Shown piece after piece: positions 7,889-16,653 of a DNA stretch of 37,269 bases. The notes below the pieces were generated by a model. That model made no database searches. It saw nothing but the letters and a program-made list of their open reading frames with translations, and was not told the DNA's origin. A program made the translations under genes and the position numbers. Source of the DNA: a bacterium (GTDB taxonomy: Bacteria > Bdellovibrionota > UBA2428). Numbering within the stretch: position 1 is the first letter of the stretch; each line of letters starts with the position of its first letter. Location of the stretch: the NCBI GenBank assembly GCA_009991595.1, contig JAACVK010000048.1, positions 1 through 37,269 of the forward strand, read 5' to 3'.

Positions 7889-8586
7889 AGAAGCAACTAC
7901 ACAGAGCAAGCACACGGGGATCAGTGGACTATCGCTGGCTAAAAAGTAAACACTCCTTTAGTTTTGGTGAATTCCACAGCCCTGAAAGGCAACAATTCGG
8001 CATGCTTCGTGTAATCAACGATGATGTCGTTGCACCATCAAAGGGCTTCGGCACCCACCCTCACGCCAATATGGAGATAATATCCATTCCACTTTCCGGC
8101 ACGCTTCTTCACAAGGATTCAGAAAGAAACGAGCACATCATCAAAGCTGGAGAAGTTCAGGTCATGTCTGCAGGAAACGGCATTGCCCACTCGGAGTTCA
8201 ACCATTCAGACTCAAAAGATGTAAACTTTTTACAAACTTGGATTATTCCAAAGACCATGGATATTAAGCCTAAATATCAACAAAAGATGTTTAGCTTCGA
8301 AGAGCCTGGTCAGCACTACATTGTTACGGCCGACGAAAGAGAGAACTCTCTTTGGATCAATCAAGATGCATTCCTAAGCATAATCCAGCTTCGTCACTCG
8401 AATTTTGACATTAAACTCAACGACCCTGAGCACGGAATTTACTTTTTCGTGATTAAAGGCGAAGTAAGCGTTGAAGGTGAGACCCTCAAGAGCAAGGACG
8501 CGGTAGGAATTACCAAAGCCCAAAGCGTCAACATAAGCTCAAGCGGACATGCTCAAGTTTTAGCCATTGAAGTCCCTATGAGCTAA
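7885..8586 (+). CDS. Pirin-family bicupin protein
   Basis: The 233-residue protein has the pirin N-domain: FGTHPHANMEIISIPLSGTL and the SAGNGIAHSEFNHS block. Together these supply the usual His-His-His-Glu metal site. A weaker C-terminal cupin follows (HGIYFFVIKGEVSVEG). Bacterial pirins of this size (YhhW-like) show quercetin 2,3-dioxygenase activity or act as redox-responsive regulators; the role here is unknown. ATG 7885 overlaps the dps stop as ATGA and has GAGGATC upstream; a longer frame to 7855 lies inside dps and is rejected. Coupling to dps suggests a role in oxidative stress. Confidence 0.9.
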   Translation: MKKQLHRASTRGSVDYRWLKSKHSFSFGEFHSPERQQFGMLRVINDDVVAPSKGFGTHPHANMEIISIPLSGTLLHKDSERNEHIIKAGEVQVMSAGNGIAHSEFNHSDSKDVNFLQTWIIPKTMDIKPKYQQKMFSFEEPGQHYIVTADERENSLWINQDAFLSIIQLRHSNFDIKLNDPEHGIYFFVIKGEVSVEGETLKSKDAVGITKAQSVNISSSGHAQVLAIEVPMS

Positions 8587-10637
8587 AGACCTTTGATCAT
8601 CAAATCGTGAATATGTTCTCTGTTTTTATCGAAGTTTCTACTGTAGGTTCCGTCTGAATTCATAACCCAATGCTGAATTCGATCAGACACCAACAATTCC
8701 ATATATCGAGCAATCTCAGCCTTAGAAGTAGCCGAATAAACGGGCACAACAACTTCAACTCTTTCATTCAAATTCCGACGCATCCAATCAGCAGAACCCA
8801 AAAAGACGTTCCCATCTTCCATCTTTTTCTTTCCGTCCTGAAAGCAAAAGATTCTGGAATGCTCTAAAAATCGACCAATAATCGATCTAACCGTAATGTT
8901 CTCACTCAACCCTGGGACCCCTGGTGACAACCCACTAAAGCCTCTAACGATTAGGTCAATTTTGACTCCTTTTGCAGAGGCTCTATAGAGAGCTCTAATA
9001 ATCTCTGTATCATCAAAGTTGTTAAACTTAACAATAATTCTAGACTCGAGCCCTCTCTGAGCATTCTTGGCTTCATTGGCAATCGACTCTAGAAAGCGCT
9101 CTTTCATATTAATTGGACTTAATAAGACGTGCTTGTAGTTTTTCTTTTTAGAGCGCCCTGTTAGATAGTGAAAAACTTCCGTAAGCTCTGCGCATATCTT
9201 GCTGTCAGCTGTGAACAATCCTAAATCCGTATAAAACCCAGCCGTCTGAGGGTTGTAATTACCCGTGCCAATATGAGCATAAGACTTATATTCTCTTCGT
9301 TCTTTACGAACAACCAAGACAACTTTCGCGTGCGTCTTGAGCTTCAACATTCCATAAACAACATGAACTCCGGCATCTTCAAGCACTCGAGCCCAACGTA
9401 TATTACGCGCTTCATCCAGCCGTGCCTTCAACTCAATAAGACAAACAACTTGTTTACCATTTTGCGAAGCTCTCTTTAAAGCATCAATAATAGAACTTTT
9501 AGATCCAGCACGGTAAAGAGTCATTTTTATAGAGACTACATCTGGGTCGTCGGCCGCCTCCGAAATAAATCGCTCCACACTTTCTGTAAAAGAGTCCACT
9601 GGATGATGGACCAGAACATCCGCCGCCTTTATCGCCTTGAAGATGGAAGCATCGGACTTTAACAAGGCCTTGGGAACCTTTGGCCGATGCCTAGAAAAGC
9701 GCAGTTTTGCAATTTTAAGCTTTGCTATAGAATCAAGCCGCTTATACTCAAGAGGCATAGGCTCTTCGAAAACTCTCGAGTCATCCACCCCCAACTCATC
9801 CTTTAAAAAGCGTAAAAGCCATTTACTTTCATTCTTAGGAACTTCGATTCGAACAACTTCAGCAAAGCGCCGCAGCTTAATTTCTTCGGCAATTAACTCC
9901 AAAAGATCTTCTGCATCTTCTTCCTCTTGCTCTTTGATGTCTAAGCCTCGAGTTACCTGAAAAGGCAAAACATCCACAATCTCCATATCAGGGAAGAGCA
10001 TCTCCAAATGCGATTTCACCACATCAAACATACTCACATAGCGAAACCCTGGGCTCCCCTTCCTTTTGGGAAGAATAATCCAAGTTGGAAAGAGATCTGG
10101 AATTTTTATCCGAGCAAAAAGCCTTCCTTTCTTCTCAGGATCCCTCAACTCGACGGCTAAAGAAAAAGTCAAATTAGAGATCAAAGGAAAAGGATGCCCT
10201 TTATCGACAGCCATGGGCGTCAACACAGGAAAAACCTTTTCTTTAAAAAACTGCCTACACCACTTCTTTTCGTTGGTCGTAAGCCTAACCCAAGAGAGTA
10301 GATCAACCTTCTTTTCCTTAAGCTGAGGGATTAGGTCATTTTCCACAATGGAGGCATTCTGCAGATTCAACCGACGCACTTCTTCCAAGAGAGCGTGAAG
10401 CTCCATCTCTAGTTCCTGAGACGCCTTCAAATCTTTAGTTCGAGCCAATTCAATTCGATGCAACATCCGAGAAACACGCTTCATGAAAAACTCGTCTAGA
10501 TTCGAGTTAAAGATGTTTGAAAAGTGAACTCGCTCAAGAAGAGGCACATCTTCACTAGAAGCCTGAAAAAGGACGCGCTCATTGAAGCGTAACCATCCAA
10601 TTTCCTTATCTAAAAACACCTTCTTACTTTTTTTCAC
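8583..10637 (-). CDS. ppk1: Polyphosphate kinase 1
   Basis: This 684-residue enzyme matches the usual PPK1 length. The N-domain has GWLRFNERVLFQA and the head domain SNIFNSNLDEFFMKRV. The catalytic domain has YAHIGTGNYNPQTAGFYTDLGLFT, with H455 as the likely autophosphorylated histidine, and LEHSRIFCF, with H593 as the second conserved histidine. It makes long-chain polyphosphate from ATP at the inner membrane. The start is GTG 10637. The gene is divergent from ppx, 45 bp away, and its stop interlocks with that of the convergent pirin gene (4-bp overlap). Confidence 0.96.
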   Translation of the reverse strand: MKKSKKVFLDKEIGWLRFNERVLFQASSEDVPLLERVHFSNIFNSNLDEFFMKRVSRMLHRIELARTKDLKASQELEMELHALLEEVRRLNLQNASIVENDLIPQLKEKKVDLLSWVRLTTNEKKWCRQFFKEKVFPVLTPMAVDKGHPFPLISNLTFSLAVELRDPEKKGRLFARIKIPDLFPTWIILPKRKGSPGFRYVSMFDVVKSHLEMLFPDMEIVDVLPFQVTRGLDIKEQEEEDAEDLLELIAEEIKLRRFAEVVRIEVPKNESKWLLRFLKDELGVDDSRVFEEPMPLEYKRLDSIAKLKIAKLRFSRHRPKVPKALLKSDASIFKAIKAADVLVHHPVDSFTESVERFISEAADDPDVVSIKMTLYRAGSKSSIIDALKRASQNGKQVVCLIELKARLDEARNIRWARVLEDAGVHVVYGMLKLKTHAKVVLVVRKERREYKSYAHIGTGNYNPQTAGFYTDLGLFTADSKICAELTEVFHYLTGRSKKKNYKHVLLSPINMKERFLESIANEAKNAQRGLESRIIVKFNNFDDTEIIRALYRASAKGVKIDLIVRGFSGLSPGVPGLSENITVRSIIGRFLEHSRIFCFQDGKKKMEDGNVFLGSADWMRRNLNERVEVVVPVYSATSKAEIARYMELLVSDRIQHWVMNSDGTYSRNFDKNREHIHDLMIKGL

Positions 10638-10638
10638 T

Positions 10639-10668
10639 TTGATAACTGTCCAACCTTGAATCTATATC
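10639..10668 (+). promoter_or_regulatory. Possible promoter for ppx in the ppk-ppx gap
   Basis: TTGATA (10639-10644) and TATATC (10663-10668) are separated by 18 bp, giving a plausible sigma-70-like promoter directed at ppx with a very short leader. It starts immediately beside the ppk GTG, so the divergent ppk promoter would have to overlap it or lie inside ppx. Judged by eye only. Confidence 0.3.
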
Positions 10669-10682
10669 ATAGACTACGACAA

Positions 10683-11669
10683 ATGGCTTTTTCCATCACG
10701 GACTGGATTCCTAGATTGAACACGAGAACCTTAAAAAATAAACAATATCAGACATTAAGACTTGCTGCAGTGGACGTTGGCTCAAACGCTATTCGAATTC
10801 TAATCGTCGACACCACCACGAAAGGTTCTTTTGTCGAGGTCTTCTCAAAGCGCTTCTCTCTAAGACTGGGTAGCGAAGCCTTCTCGGGCCATGGATTTTC
10901 ACCTGCCACGTTCACTAATTTTTTAGGCGTGTTTGAAAAAATTAGATCTTATCTTGATTACTATGAAGTCGATTTTCACAGAACCGTAGCAACAAGCGCT
11001 ATGCGAAATGCCAAAAACGCACCAAGAGCTATTTCTGAAATCGCCAAAAAGTTTTCAATCAAAATAAACATCATTAGCGGGGAGAAAGAGGCCGAAACCA
11101 TTCTTGAGGCCGTTAAAAATCTTCCAAAACTCACAAAAGATTTGACTATAATGGATTTAGGAGGAGGTAGTCTTGAGATTTTGCACGCTCGGAATCAGAA
11201 GATGAAGGCTTTTGCCACGCTTCCTCTCGGAGCGGTCCGATCACTAGACTACTATCAAGATTGCCCTGAAAAATTAGAGGAACGCATCACTTCTGTTATA
11301 GAAAAAAATGCAAAGCTTTTATCTAACTTTGCACAAGACACAAATCAAACAAAACTTCTTTTAGGCACCGGTGGGAACATTCGATCTCTCAACAAACTTG
11401 CCAATCGTATTATCAATGGAAAAATCAACAAAAAGACGATGACCCGAGATCAACTCTGCATTGTTTTGGACCGGCTAAGCGAACTAAACTTAAAACAACG
11501 TCAAAGGGAACTTGAGCTCCCTCCCGACAGAGCCGACGTCATCCTTCCGGCCGCGCACGTATTTTATGAGTTCATGTTCTACTTTGGCTTTAAATCAATT
11601 TATGTTCCCAAAGTAAGTCTCAAACACGGGATCATAGCCAAGCTCATCGAAGACAAGGCCCTTCTTTAA
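10683..11669 (+). CDS. ppx: Exopolyphosphatase / GppA-family phosphatase
   Basis: The 328-residue protein is a short Ppx/GppA member of the actin-like ATPase fold. It has the first phosphate-binding motif AVDVGSNAIRI, the second MDLGGGSLEI, and LLGTGGNIRSLNKLA. Such enzymes cut terminal phosphate from polyphosphate or hydrolyse pppGpp. The long C-terminal HD-like domains of the E. coli enzyme are absent. ATG 10683 is chosen; a TTG at 10656 would add nine residues. It pairs divergently with ppk, so synthesis and breakdown of polyphosphate are encoded back to back. Confidence 0.92.
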   Translation: MAFSITDWIPRLNTRTLKNKQYQTLRLAAVDVGSNAIRILIVDTTTKGSFVEVFSKRFSLRLGSEAFSGHGFSPATFTNFLGVFEKIRSYLDYYEVDFHRTVATSAMRNAKNAPRAISEIAKKFSIKINIISGEKEAETILEAVKNLPKLTKDLTIMDLGGGSLEILHARNQKMKAFATLPLGAVRSLDYYQDCPEKLEERITSVIEKNAKLLSNFAQDTNQTKLLLGTGGNIRSLNKLANRIINGKINKKTMTRDQLCIVLDRLSELNLKQRQRELELPPDRADVILPAAHVFYEFMFYFGFKSIYVPKVSLKHGIIAKLIEDKALL

Positions 11670-12895
11670 ACAACGGCTTTCATCAACAAGGCACAAACCC
11701 AAGCTAAGTAAGTTCCAACGGCGTAGCCCAATATGGCTAAGAGCGCCCCCACAGGCGCTAACGCAGGGTGAAAGGCACTTGCAATAATAGGAGCAGAAGC
11801 AGCTCCTCCAATGTTGGCCTGACTTCCTACCGCAACATAGAAAAAAGGAGCTCGAATCAATTTTGCTACAATCAATAACAACAAGATATGAACCAAGATC
11901 CAAATGCCGCCAATCAGGAATAGTCCTGGATTATCAAAGATCGCCAAAACATTCATATGCATACCAATGGTTGCCACCAAAATCATAATGAACAAATTTG
12001 CAATTTTAGAAGCACCTATTCCCTCAATCTTTCGCAATGGAGTAAAGGAAAGAAGTATGGCTACAATAGTGGAAACGGATATGAGCCAGAAAAATCCAGA
12101 GGCGAGTCCAAACTTAGCCCATCCAGGAAAATGCTGACTAATGAAAGGGGCAATAATGTCAGCACTAAAATGTCCAAAGCCGCAAACACCAAACGCAACA
12201 GCGCATAACTTAAAATAATCCACGCTAGTGGGGTTCTTTTCCTCTTGTCTTTGAAAACCTTCCATTTTCTTTTTTAGAGATTCAATGGCAGAAGAATCTG
12301 CTCGATTAAATCGATCAATCGCAGCAGTAACACCAATCCCCAGAAGTATAACGGCCATCCACGCATCAGCAAAAACAATGTCGACAGTCACCATAGAAGA
12401 AAAGGTCTCATCAGGAACTAAAAAGATCTCCTTCATAGCCGCCTGATTAGCTCCGCCACCAATCCAACTTCCAGCAATGGTTGACAAGCCTCTCCAAAGA
12501 TTATCCGCACCTGCAGCCGTAATAACGTCTGGAGCAACTTTAGAACAGATCCACAACGCAATGGGGCCTCCGACAACGACCCCTATGCTACCTGTAAAAA
12601 ACATAATCAAAGCCTTTGGCCCTAACTTGATAATCTCTCTGAGATCAACACTAATAGCCAAGAGCACTAAACTAGCCGGCAGAAAATATCGGGAGGCAAC
12701 AAAATACAATTTAGATTCTTCGCCATTCACAAGACCACTGGTATTGAGCAAAGCTGGAATAAAATAACAAAGAAGAAGAGGAGGGACAAAAAGAAAGAAC
12801 TTCTTTAAAAAAGGATGAGAGCTCTTCGCCCCCCGCAACACGGCATACAAGACCAAAAAGAGTAACCCCAACACAACTGCATCATTTGAAATCAT
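11666..12895 (-). CDS. DUF819 family (YjcL-like) integral membrane protein
   Basis: A 409-residue polytopic protein with about ten to twelve hydrophobic helices in two halves, separated by a charged stretch around residues 200-220 (KKKMEGFQRQEEK). The blocks SWIGGGANQAAMKEI and SQANIGGAASAPIIASAFHP are glycine-rich inverted-repeat loops, as I recall them from the DUF819/YjcL family. That family resembles secondary transporters; its substrate is not established. GGGGGAG lies 5 bases upstream of ATG 12895. It follows a secreted HExxH protein gene by 18 bp on the same strand, and its stop interlocks with that of ppx. Confidence 0.8.
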   Translation of the reverse strand: MISNDAVVLGLLFLVLYAVLRGAKSSHPFLKKFFLFVPPLLLCYFIPALLNTSGLVNGEESKLYFVASRYFLPASLVLLAISVDLREIIKLGPKALIMFFTGSIGVVVGGPIALWICSKVAPDVITAAGADNLWRGLSTIAGSWIGGGANQAAMKEIFLVPDETFSSMVTVDIVFADAWMAVILLGIGVTAAIDRFNRADSSAIESLKKKMEGFQRQEEKNPTSVDYFKLCAVAFGVCGFGHFSADIIAPFISQHFPGWAKFGLASGFFWLISVSTIVAILLSFTPLRKIEGIGASKIANLFIMILVATIGMHMNVLAIFDNPGLFLIGGIWILVHILLLLIVAKLIRAPFFYVAVGSQANIGGAASAPIIASAFHPALAPVGALLAILGYAVGTYLAWVCALLMKAVV

Positions 12896-12913
12896 ACGCG
12901 CTCCCCCTTTAGC

Positions 12914-13564
12914 TTAAGGCTGTTCTTTGGGAGTGACAAAGCGTTTGGGAAAAAAATCTAAAAATGGGTCTTCTCGACCGTATTTTCTAGCTCCTTTTAC
13001 AAATAAATGTTTCAATTTGCATTTCCCAAAAAACACATAACCATTTTCATGTGGAACAAATTCTGTTTCGTTCATTACTCGAATCTCTAGCGAGGTAGTT
13101 TTGCACTCGTCCAATTCGCCCGTTAGATGAAAAGCCTCGTGCACAAGTATCTCCGCAAGGTCCACAAGATCCAAGAAGAGGCTTCGCTTACAAGCCCTCA
13201 AGACGTGTTTCTCGTGGTAGGTGTTCATAATGGCTGGACGCTCCCAGCAGAGCAAAAAGTCATAAAACGGCTCTTCCTTGCTTCCCTTGGAAACTCCATC
13301 GCTGCTGAGTAAAATAGGCACATCTCGCAACTCAAAAAAGGCCTCCTCCAGAAGAACAATCTCCTCCTCATTAAAAGTATTACCCAAATTCATCTGAGAA
13401 ATCCTTAGAAACCCGAGAGCCGTCTCACGAGCTAGCTCTATTTTTTCCCGGGCCTCCTTCTTTGGGCGCCATGCATCTTCGAGACTCAAGAAATACTTTG
13501 TTTCCTCTGATTGAGAAAAAGCTAAGCAAGGGAGAACTAAAATGAAGCAAAGGAAATTTTTCAT
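12914..13564 (-). CDS. Secreted HExxH protein of unknown function
   Basis: The 216-residue product has a signal peptide (MKNFLCFILVLPCLAFSQS). The mature region is acidic and helical, with ILVHEAFHLTGELDECKTT: H142-E143-x-x-H146 followed by GELDE, where a downstream Glu could be the third zinc ligand as in gluzincins. Several cysteines (CWERP, RACKRS, DECKTT, GKCKLK) could form disulfides in the periplasm. I do not recognise the family; a zinc metalloprotease or an inactive relative is an inference. It precedes the DUF819 gene by 18 bp and probably shares its transcript. Confidence 0.75.
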   Translation of the reverse strand: MKNFLCFILVLPCLAFSQSEETKYFLSLEDAWRPKKEAREKIELARETALGFLRISQMNLGNTFNEEEIVLLEEAFFELRDVPILLSSDGVSKGSKEEPFYDFLLCWERPAIMNTYHEKHVLRACKRSLFLDLVDLAEILVHEAFHLTGELDECKTTSLEIRVMNETEFVPHENGYVFFGKCKLKHLFVKGARKYGREDPFLDFFPKRFVTPKEQP

Positions 13565-13662
13565 ACCGCTGGCTCTATCAACGTTTTTTTGAGATGAATA
13601 GCCTTAAAATTTCACCTGTGGATAACTCGTTAAGAATCCAACTCGGAGGCGTCGCCCCTGAA

Positions 13663-15057
13663 CTAGACAAGAACCTCTCGAGAAATTTCCTCTATCTTAT
13701 TCCATGCTTCCGTTACATGGCGCTCGGACACATCTGTTTGTCCAACGACCATCCTTAAGACAATTTGATCCTTGAGTTTCGTATGCGAAAGAAACAACTC
13801 ACCAGACTGATTGATTCTGTTCATTAAACTCAAGTTTGCTTCATCACTCGCATTCAATCGAAAACAAACAAGATTAAAATGTCTATGAGCAGACAAACTA
13901 AAGTTCTCACTCTCTTGAATTCGCTCCTCAAGCTTAGCTCCTAAGTCTATATGTTCACGAATGATAGACTGAATCCCCTTCTTTCCATACCAACGCAAAA
14001 CAAACCAAAGCTTTAAACTTCGAAAGCGTCGACCGAGACCTAGGCCCCAGTCCCGAAAGTTGATTGCCGACTCGCAATCAGGTGTTTTCAAATATTCAGG
14101 CAAAAGTGAAAAGCTTCTAATCAAAGCTTCTTTATGACGAATAAAAAAGGCAGAACAGTCAAAAGTCGTGAGCAACCACTTATGAGGGTTAACCACAATG
14201 CTATCGGCACACTCAATCCCCGATGCGAGAGAGCGCATCTCTGGCAAAACAAGTGCCGATCCAGCATAAGCAGCATCCACATGAAACCAAAGACCATGCT
14301 CCTTAGAGACTAAATGTATTTCTTGCAAATTATCTACAGCAGTTGAACCCGTAGTGCCAAAAGCTCCCACCACAAAAAAAGGCTTTCGTCCGCCCTGAAC
14401 ATCTTCTTCGATGGCAGACCTTAAAAGCGGAATCTGCATTTGTTGCTTGTCATCAACGGGAATTTTCCGAAGATTATGGTGACCTAAACCAATCGCCTTA
14501 GCTGCCTTTTCAATGGAGGAATGGGCTTCTTCAGAACAATACGCCACAAGCTGCGGCTGACCATGATAACCACTCTCATTTACCTTAAAATCAGTTGCTT
14601 TCTCGCGTGCCACTATCATAGCGGCCAACGTTGCATTCGAGGCTGAATCTTGAATCACTCCTGAGAATCCTTCTGGGAAACCAAAAAGCTCTCGAAGCCA
14701 ATCCATCATTCTTAGCTCCAACTCGGTGGCCGCTGGGGATGTGGCCCAACTCATCCCTTGCACCCCTAAAGTGCTAATCAACATCTCCGCTAACACAGAA
14801 GGGGGACTTGAATTAGAAGGAAAATAGCCAAAGAACTTCGGGTGCTGCCAATGAGTGATTCCAGGTAAGATAATATTCTTAAAGTCTTCAAAAATCTTAT
14901 CAAAACTATCGGCATTGTCTCCAAGTGACTCAGGCAGCTGGGCAAGAATCTCGCCGGGACGAACCTGCGAATAAACAGGGTATTCTTCAACAGTGTCTCG
15001 ATACTCACCAATCCAATGACTAAGCTGTTCTAAAGCTGATTTAAACTCATCGCTCAT
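13663..15057 (-). CDS. PLP-dependent aromatic-L-amino-acid decarboxylase-like enzyme
   Basis: The 464-residue protein matches group II PLP decarboxylases. It has the N-terminal HPKFFGYFPSNSSPPSVLAEM, the substrate-loop SWATSPAATELE, the cofactor contact WFHVDAAYAGSALVLPE (with the PLP-binding Asp), and NPHKW with Schiff-base K293. The sequence resembles tyrosine, tryptophan or DOPA decarboxylases more than glutamate decarboxylase. The expected reaction is decarboxylation of an aromatic amino acid to an amine; the substrate cannot be read off. Its ATG overlaps the stop of the acetyltransferase gene (ATGA), the third gene of a tight unit. Confidence 0.9.
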   Translation of the reverse strand: MSDEFKSALEQLSHWIGEYRDTVEEYPVYSQVRPGEILAQLPESLGDNADSFDKIFEDFKNIILPGITHWQHPKFFGYFPSNSSPPSVLAEMLISTLGVQGMSWATSPAATELELRMMDWLRELFGFPEGFSGVIQDSASNATLAAMIVAREKATDFKVNESGYHGQPQLVAYCSEEAHSSIEKAAKAIGLGHHNLRKIPVDDKQQMQIPLLRSAIEEDVQGGRKPFFVVGAFGTTGSTAVDNLQEIHLVSKEHGLWFHVDAAYAGSALVLPEMRSLASGIECADSIVVNPHKWLLTTFDCSAFFIRHKEALIRSFSLLPEYLKTPDCESAINFRDWGLGLGRRFRSLKLWFVLRWYGKKGIQSIIREHIDLGAKLEERIQESENFSLSAHRHFNLVCFRLNASDEANLSLMNRINQSGELFLSHTKLKDQIVLRMVVGQTDVSERHVTEAWNKIEEISREVLV

Positions 15058-15728
15058 GATTGCACTCCCTGTGAAAAGTCACTTAAATCGAACTGAAACA
15101 AAACACACTCGCTGTGGTCTTTCAAAGCCTCAAACGGCCTACGACCATCTTTCTGAAACTCTTGGTAAGACACCCTATGAATAGCTTTATAACTGGGAAT
15201 CTTACTAAGGATTCTCTGATTAAAGGCACTGGTGACCTCTCCGACAGAGGTCTCATACCCCTTCCACCAAGCCCAAAAGGAAGCTCTTTCAAGCAAAGTC
15301 TTAGCAACCCCTAAGCCCTGGTATCGCGAATCAACGGCAACCATATGAGAGTGAACACTCTTCTTAGGGGAACAAGCCAACAAAGGCCTGCCTTGCTCTG
15401 AAACTGAAGACAGAAACTCTACAACCACATCCATTTTGGGGCCAAAGCTCACCCTCGGTTCAAAATCCTCATCGAGCTTAGTCGTTACTCGAATTCCTGC
15501 AACCTCACCTGTGATCCTATCAACAGCTACCCAACTCAAACCTTGGCCCAAAGCATGCCGAAGAAGCCCACTTGCAAATGGCAAAAACTCCCCCACCCCA
15601 ACCTTCATAAGCGAAGTAATGGGCTCACTCTTTAGAAAAACCTCCACAATACAATCCAAAGAAGCTTGAAACGAATCTTGATCTAATAATCTATACTCAA
15701 TGTCCTTATGATTTTTAAATGAGCTCAC
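15054..15728 (-). CDS. GNAT-family N-acetyltransferase, AANAT-like
   Basis: The 224-residue protein has the GNAT acetyl-CoA motif HMVAVDSRYQGLGVAKTLLERA, with Q137-G-L-G-V-A forming the pyrophosphate-binding turn. Its N-terminal VEVFLKSEPITSLMKVG recalls the (D/S)EP segment of insect-type arylalkylamine N-acyltransferases. That would suit acetylation of an amine made by the decarboxylase next door; this is inference. The start is GTG 15728 with AGGAG 8 bases upstream; a longer TTG-initiated frame (15773) would overlap the upstream gene by 34 bp and is less likely. Confidence 0.8.
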   Translation of the reverse strand: MSSFKNHKDIEYRLLDQDSFQASLDCIVEVFLKSEPITSLMKVGVGEFLPFASGLLRHALGQGLSWVAVDRITGEVAGIRVTTKLDEDFEPRVSFGPKMDVVVEFLSSVSEQGRPLLACSPKKSVHSHMVAVDSRYQGLGVAKTLLERASFWAWWKGYETSVGEVTSAFNQRILSKIPSYKAIHRVSYQEFQKDGRRPFEALKDHSECVLFQFDLSDFSQGVQS

Positions 15729-15739
15729 AATGACCTCTC

Positions 15740-16543
15740 CTAGTTCCACATCTGCAAGGGTTGGCCAGAACAATACCCCATAAACATTTGAGCCGTGATT
15801 CGATCCTCGCCCTCAAACTCACAAATGGCGTGCGGCCTTCTACAATTAAACAAAACCATATCTCCCTTCAGGGGCTTGATCCGAAGAGACGGAGGCAATT
15901 CACTTCTCCAGTCTGCAGGCACCGTTGTGAGTGGCCCCAAAGGTGGAACATCCCAAAGTTCGAGCTCTCCACCCTTATCAGGCACTTTCAGATAAACATT
16001 CGCCGCAAGCTGCGCATCTAAACGAGCAAATTGCTCTGGCAATGCATCAAAATGGGGCTGTTCTGCACTCAGATAGGAAAGATCACTTCGCGTAATGCGC
16101 ACAATTCCAGCAAGCATCTTTTGCCCTTCGAAACTAGCCACGGTTGCTCCAAAAGACATTCTCTCATCAAGCTCTAGACGCAAGCGATCGATGGGCGTTA
16201 AAGCAGGAGACGCTAAGCCTCTCAAGTATTGAATAGACTGTTTAGCTTGCTGGTAATAATGCTCTCGCTTGCCATCACCAGCCTTTGCCTTGTAGAGGCC
16301 GTTGAAAGGAACGCCTAAACGATCCACTCCAAAATATTTCTCCTCCAAACGCCCTTCATCACTCACTTCATGAGTGTAGTTTTCTACCCTCTTGCTCTTC
16401 AACACGTTAGCAGCAAGGCGATCGCTATCAACTGCGGAATAATACCCCTCTACAATTAGGGCAACACATTCGCCAGTCACAAGCATTTCAATGTCTAACT
16501 CTGAAAAATCTTTAACACGTTTAACTCGACTTAAACTTCCCAT
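15740..16543 (-). CDS. 2-oxoglutarate/Fe(II)-dependent oxygenase-like protein
   Basis: The 267-residue protein has the HxD...H facial triad of this superfamily: H164 and D166 (PHFDAL), H238 (RRPHAICEF), and R248 (EDRITAQ) placed to bind 2-oxoglutarate. The jelly-roll strands NVYLKVPDKGGELELWD and GDMVLFNCRRPHAI fit the fold. The first about 120 residues are an unrecognised extension. Start ATG 16543 has GAGGGAG 8 bases upstream; an ATG at 16564 lacks one. It is the first of three genes with a decarboxylase and a GNAT enzyme, so hydroxylation of the same small molecule is the natural guess. Confidence 0.78.
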   Translation of the reverse strand: MGSLSRVKRVKDFSELDIEMLVTGECVALIVEGYYSAVDSDRLAANVLKSKRVENYTHEVSDEGRLEEKYFGVDRLGVPFNGLYKAKAGDGKREHYYQQAKQSIQYLRGLASPALTPIDRLRLELDERMSFGATVASFEGQKMLAGIVRITRSDLSYLSAEQPHFDALPEQFARLDAQLAANVYLKVPDKGGELELWDVPPLGPLTTVPADWRSELPPSLRIKPLKGDMVLFNCRRPHAICEFEGEDRITAQMFMGYCSGQPLQMWN

Positions 16544-16653
16544 AAGCTCTTCTCCCTCAAGCATTTAGCTATAAAAGGAGTTCTACAGCAGCCTACAGTC
16601 TAAATATAATTAATAGGAATAATATTAGTGATAGGTAATAACTATACATAGGT

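Noticed and set aside
15740..15773. Longer TTG-initiated start for the acetyltransferase
   Set aside because: It would overlap the oxygenase gene by 34 bp, and GTG 15728 has a well-spaced AGGAG.
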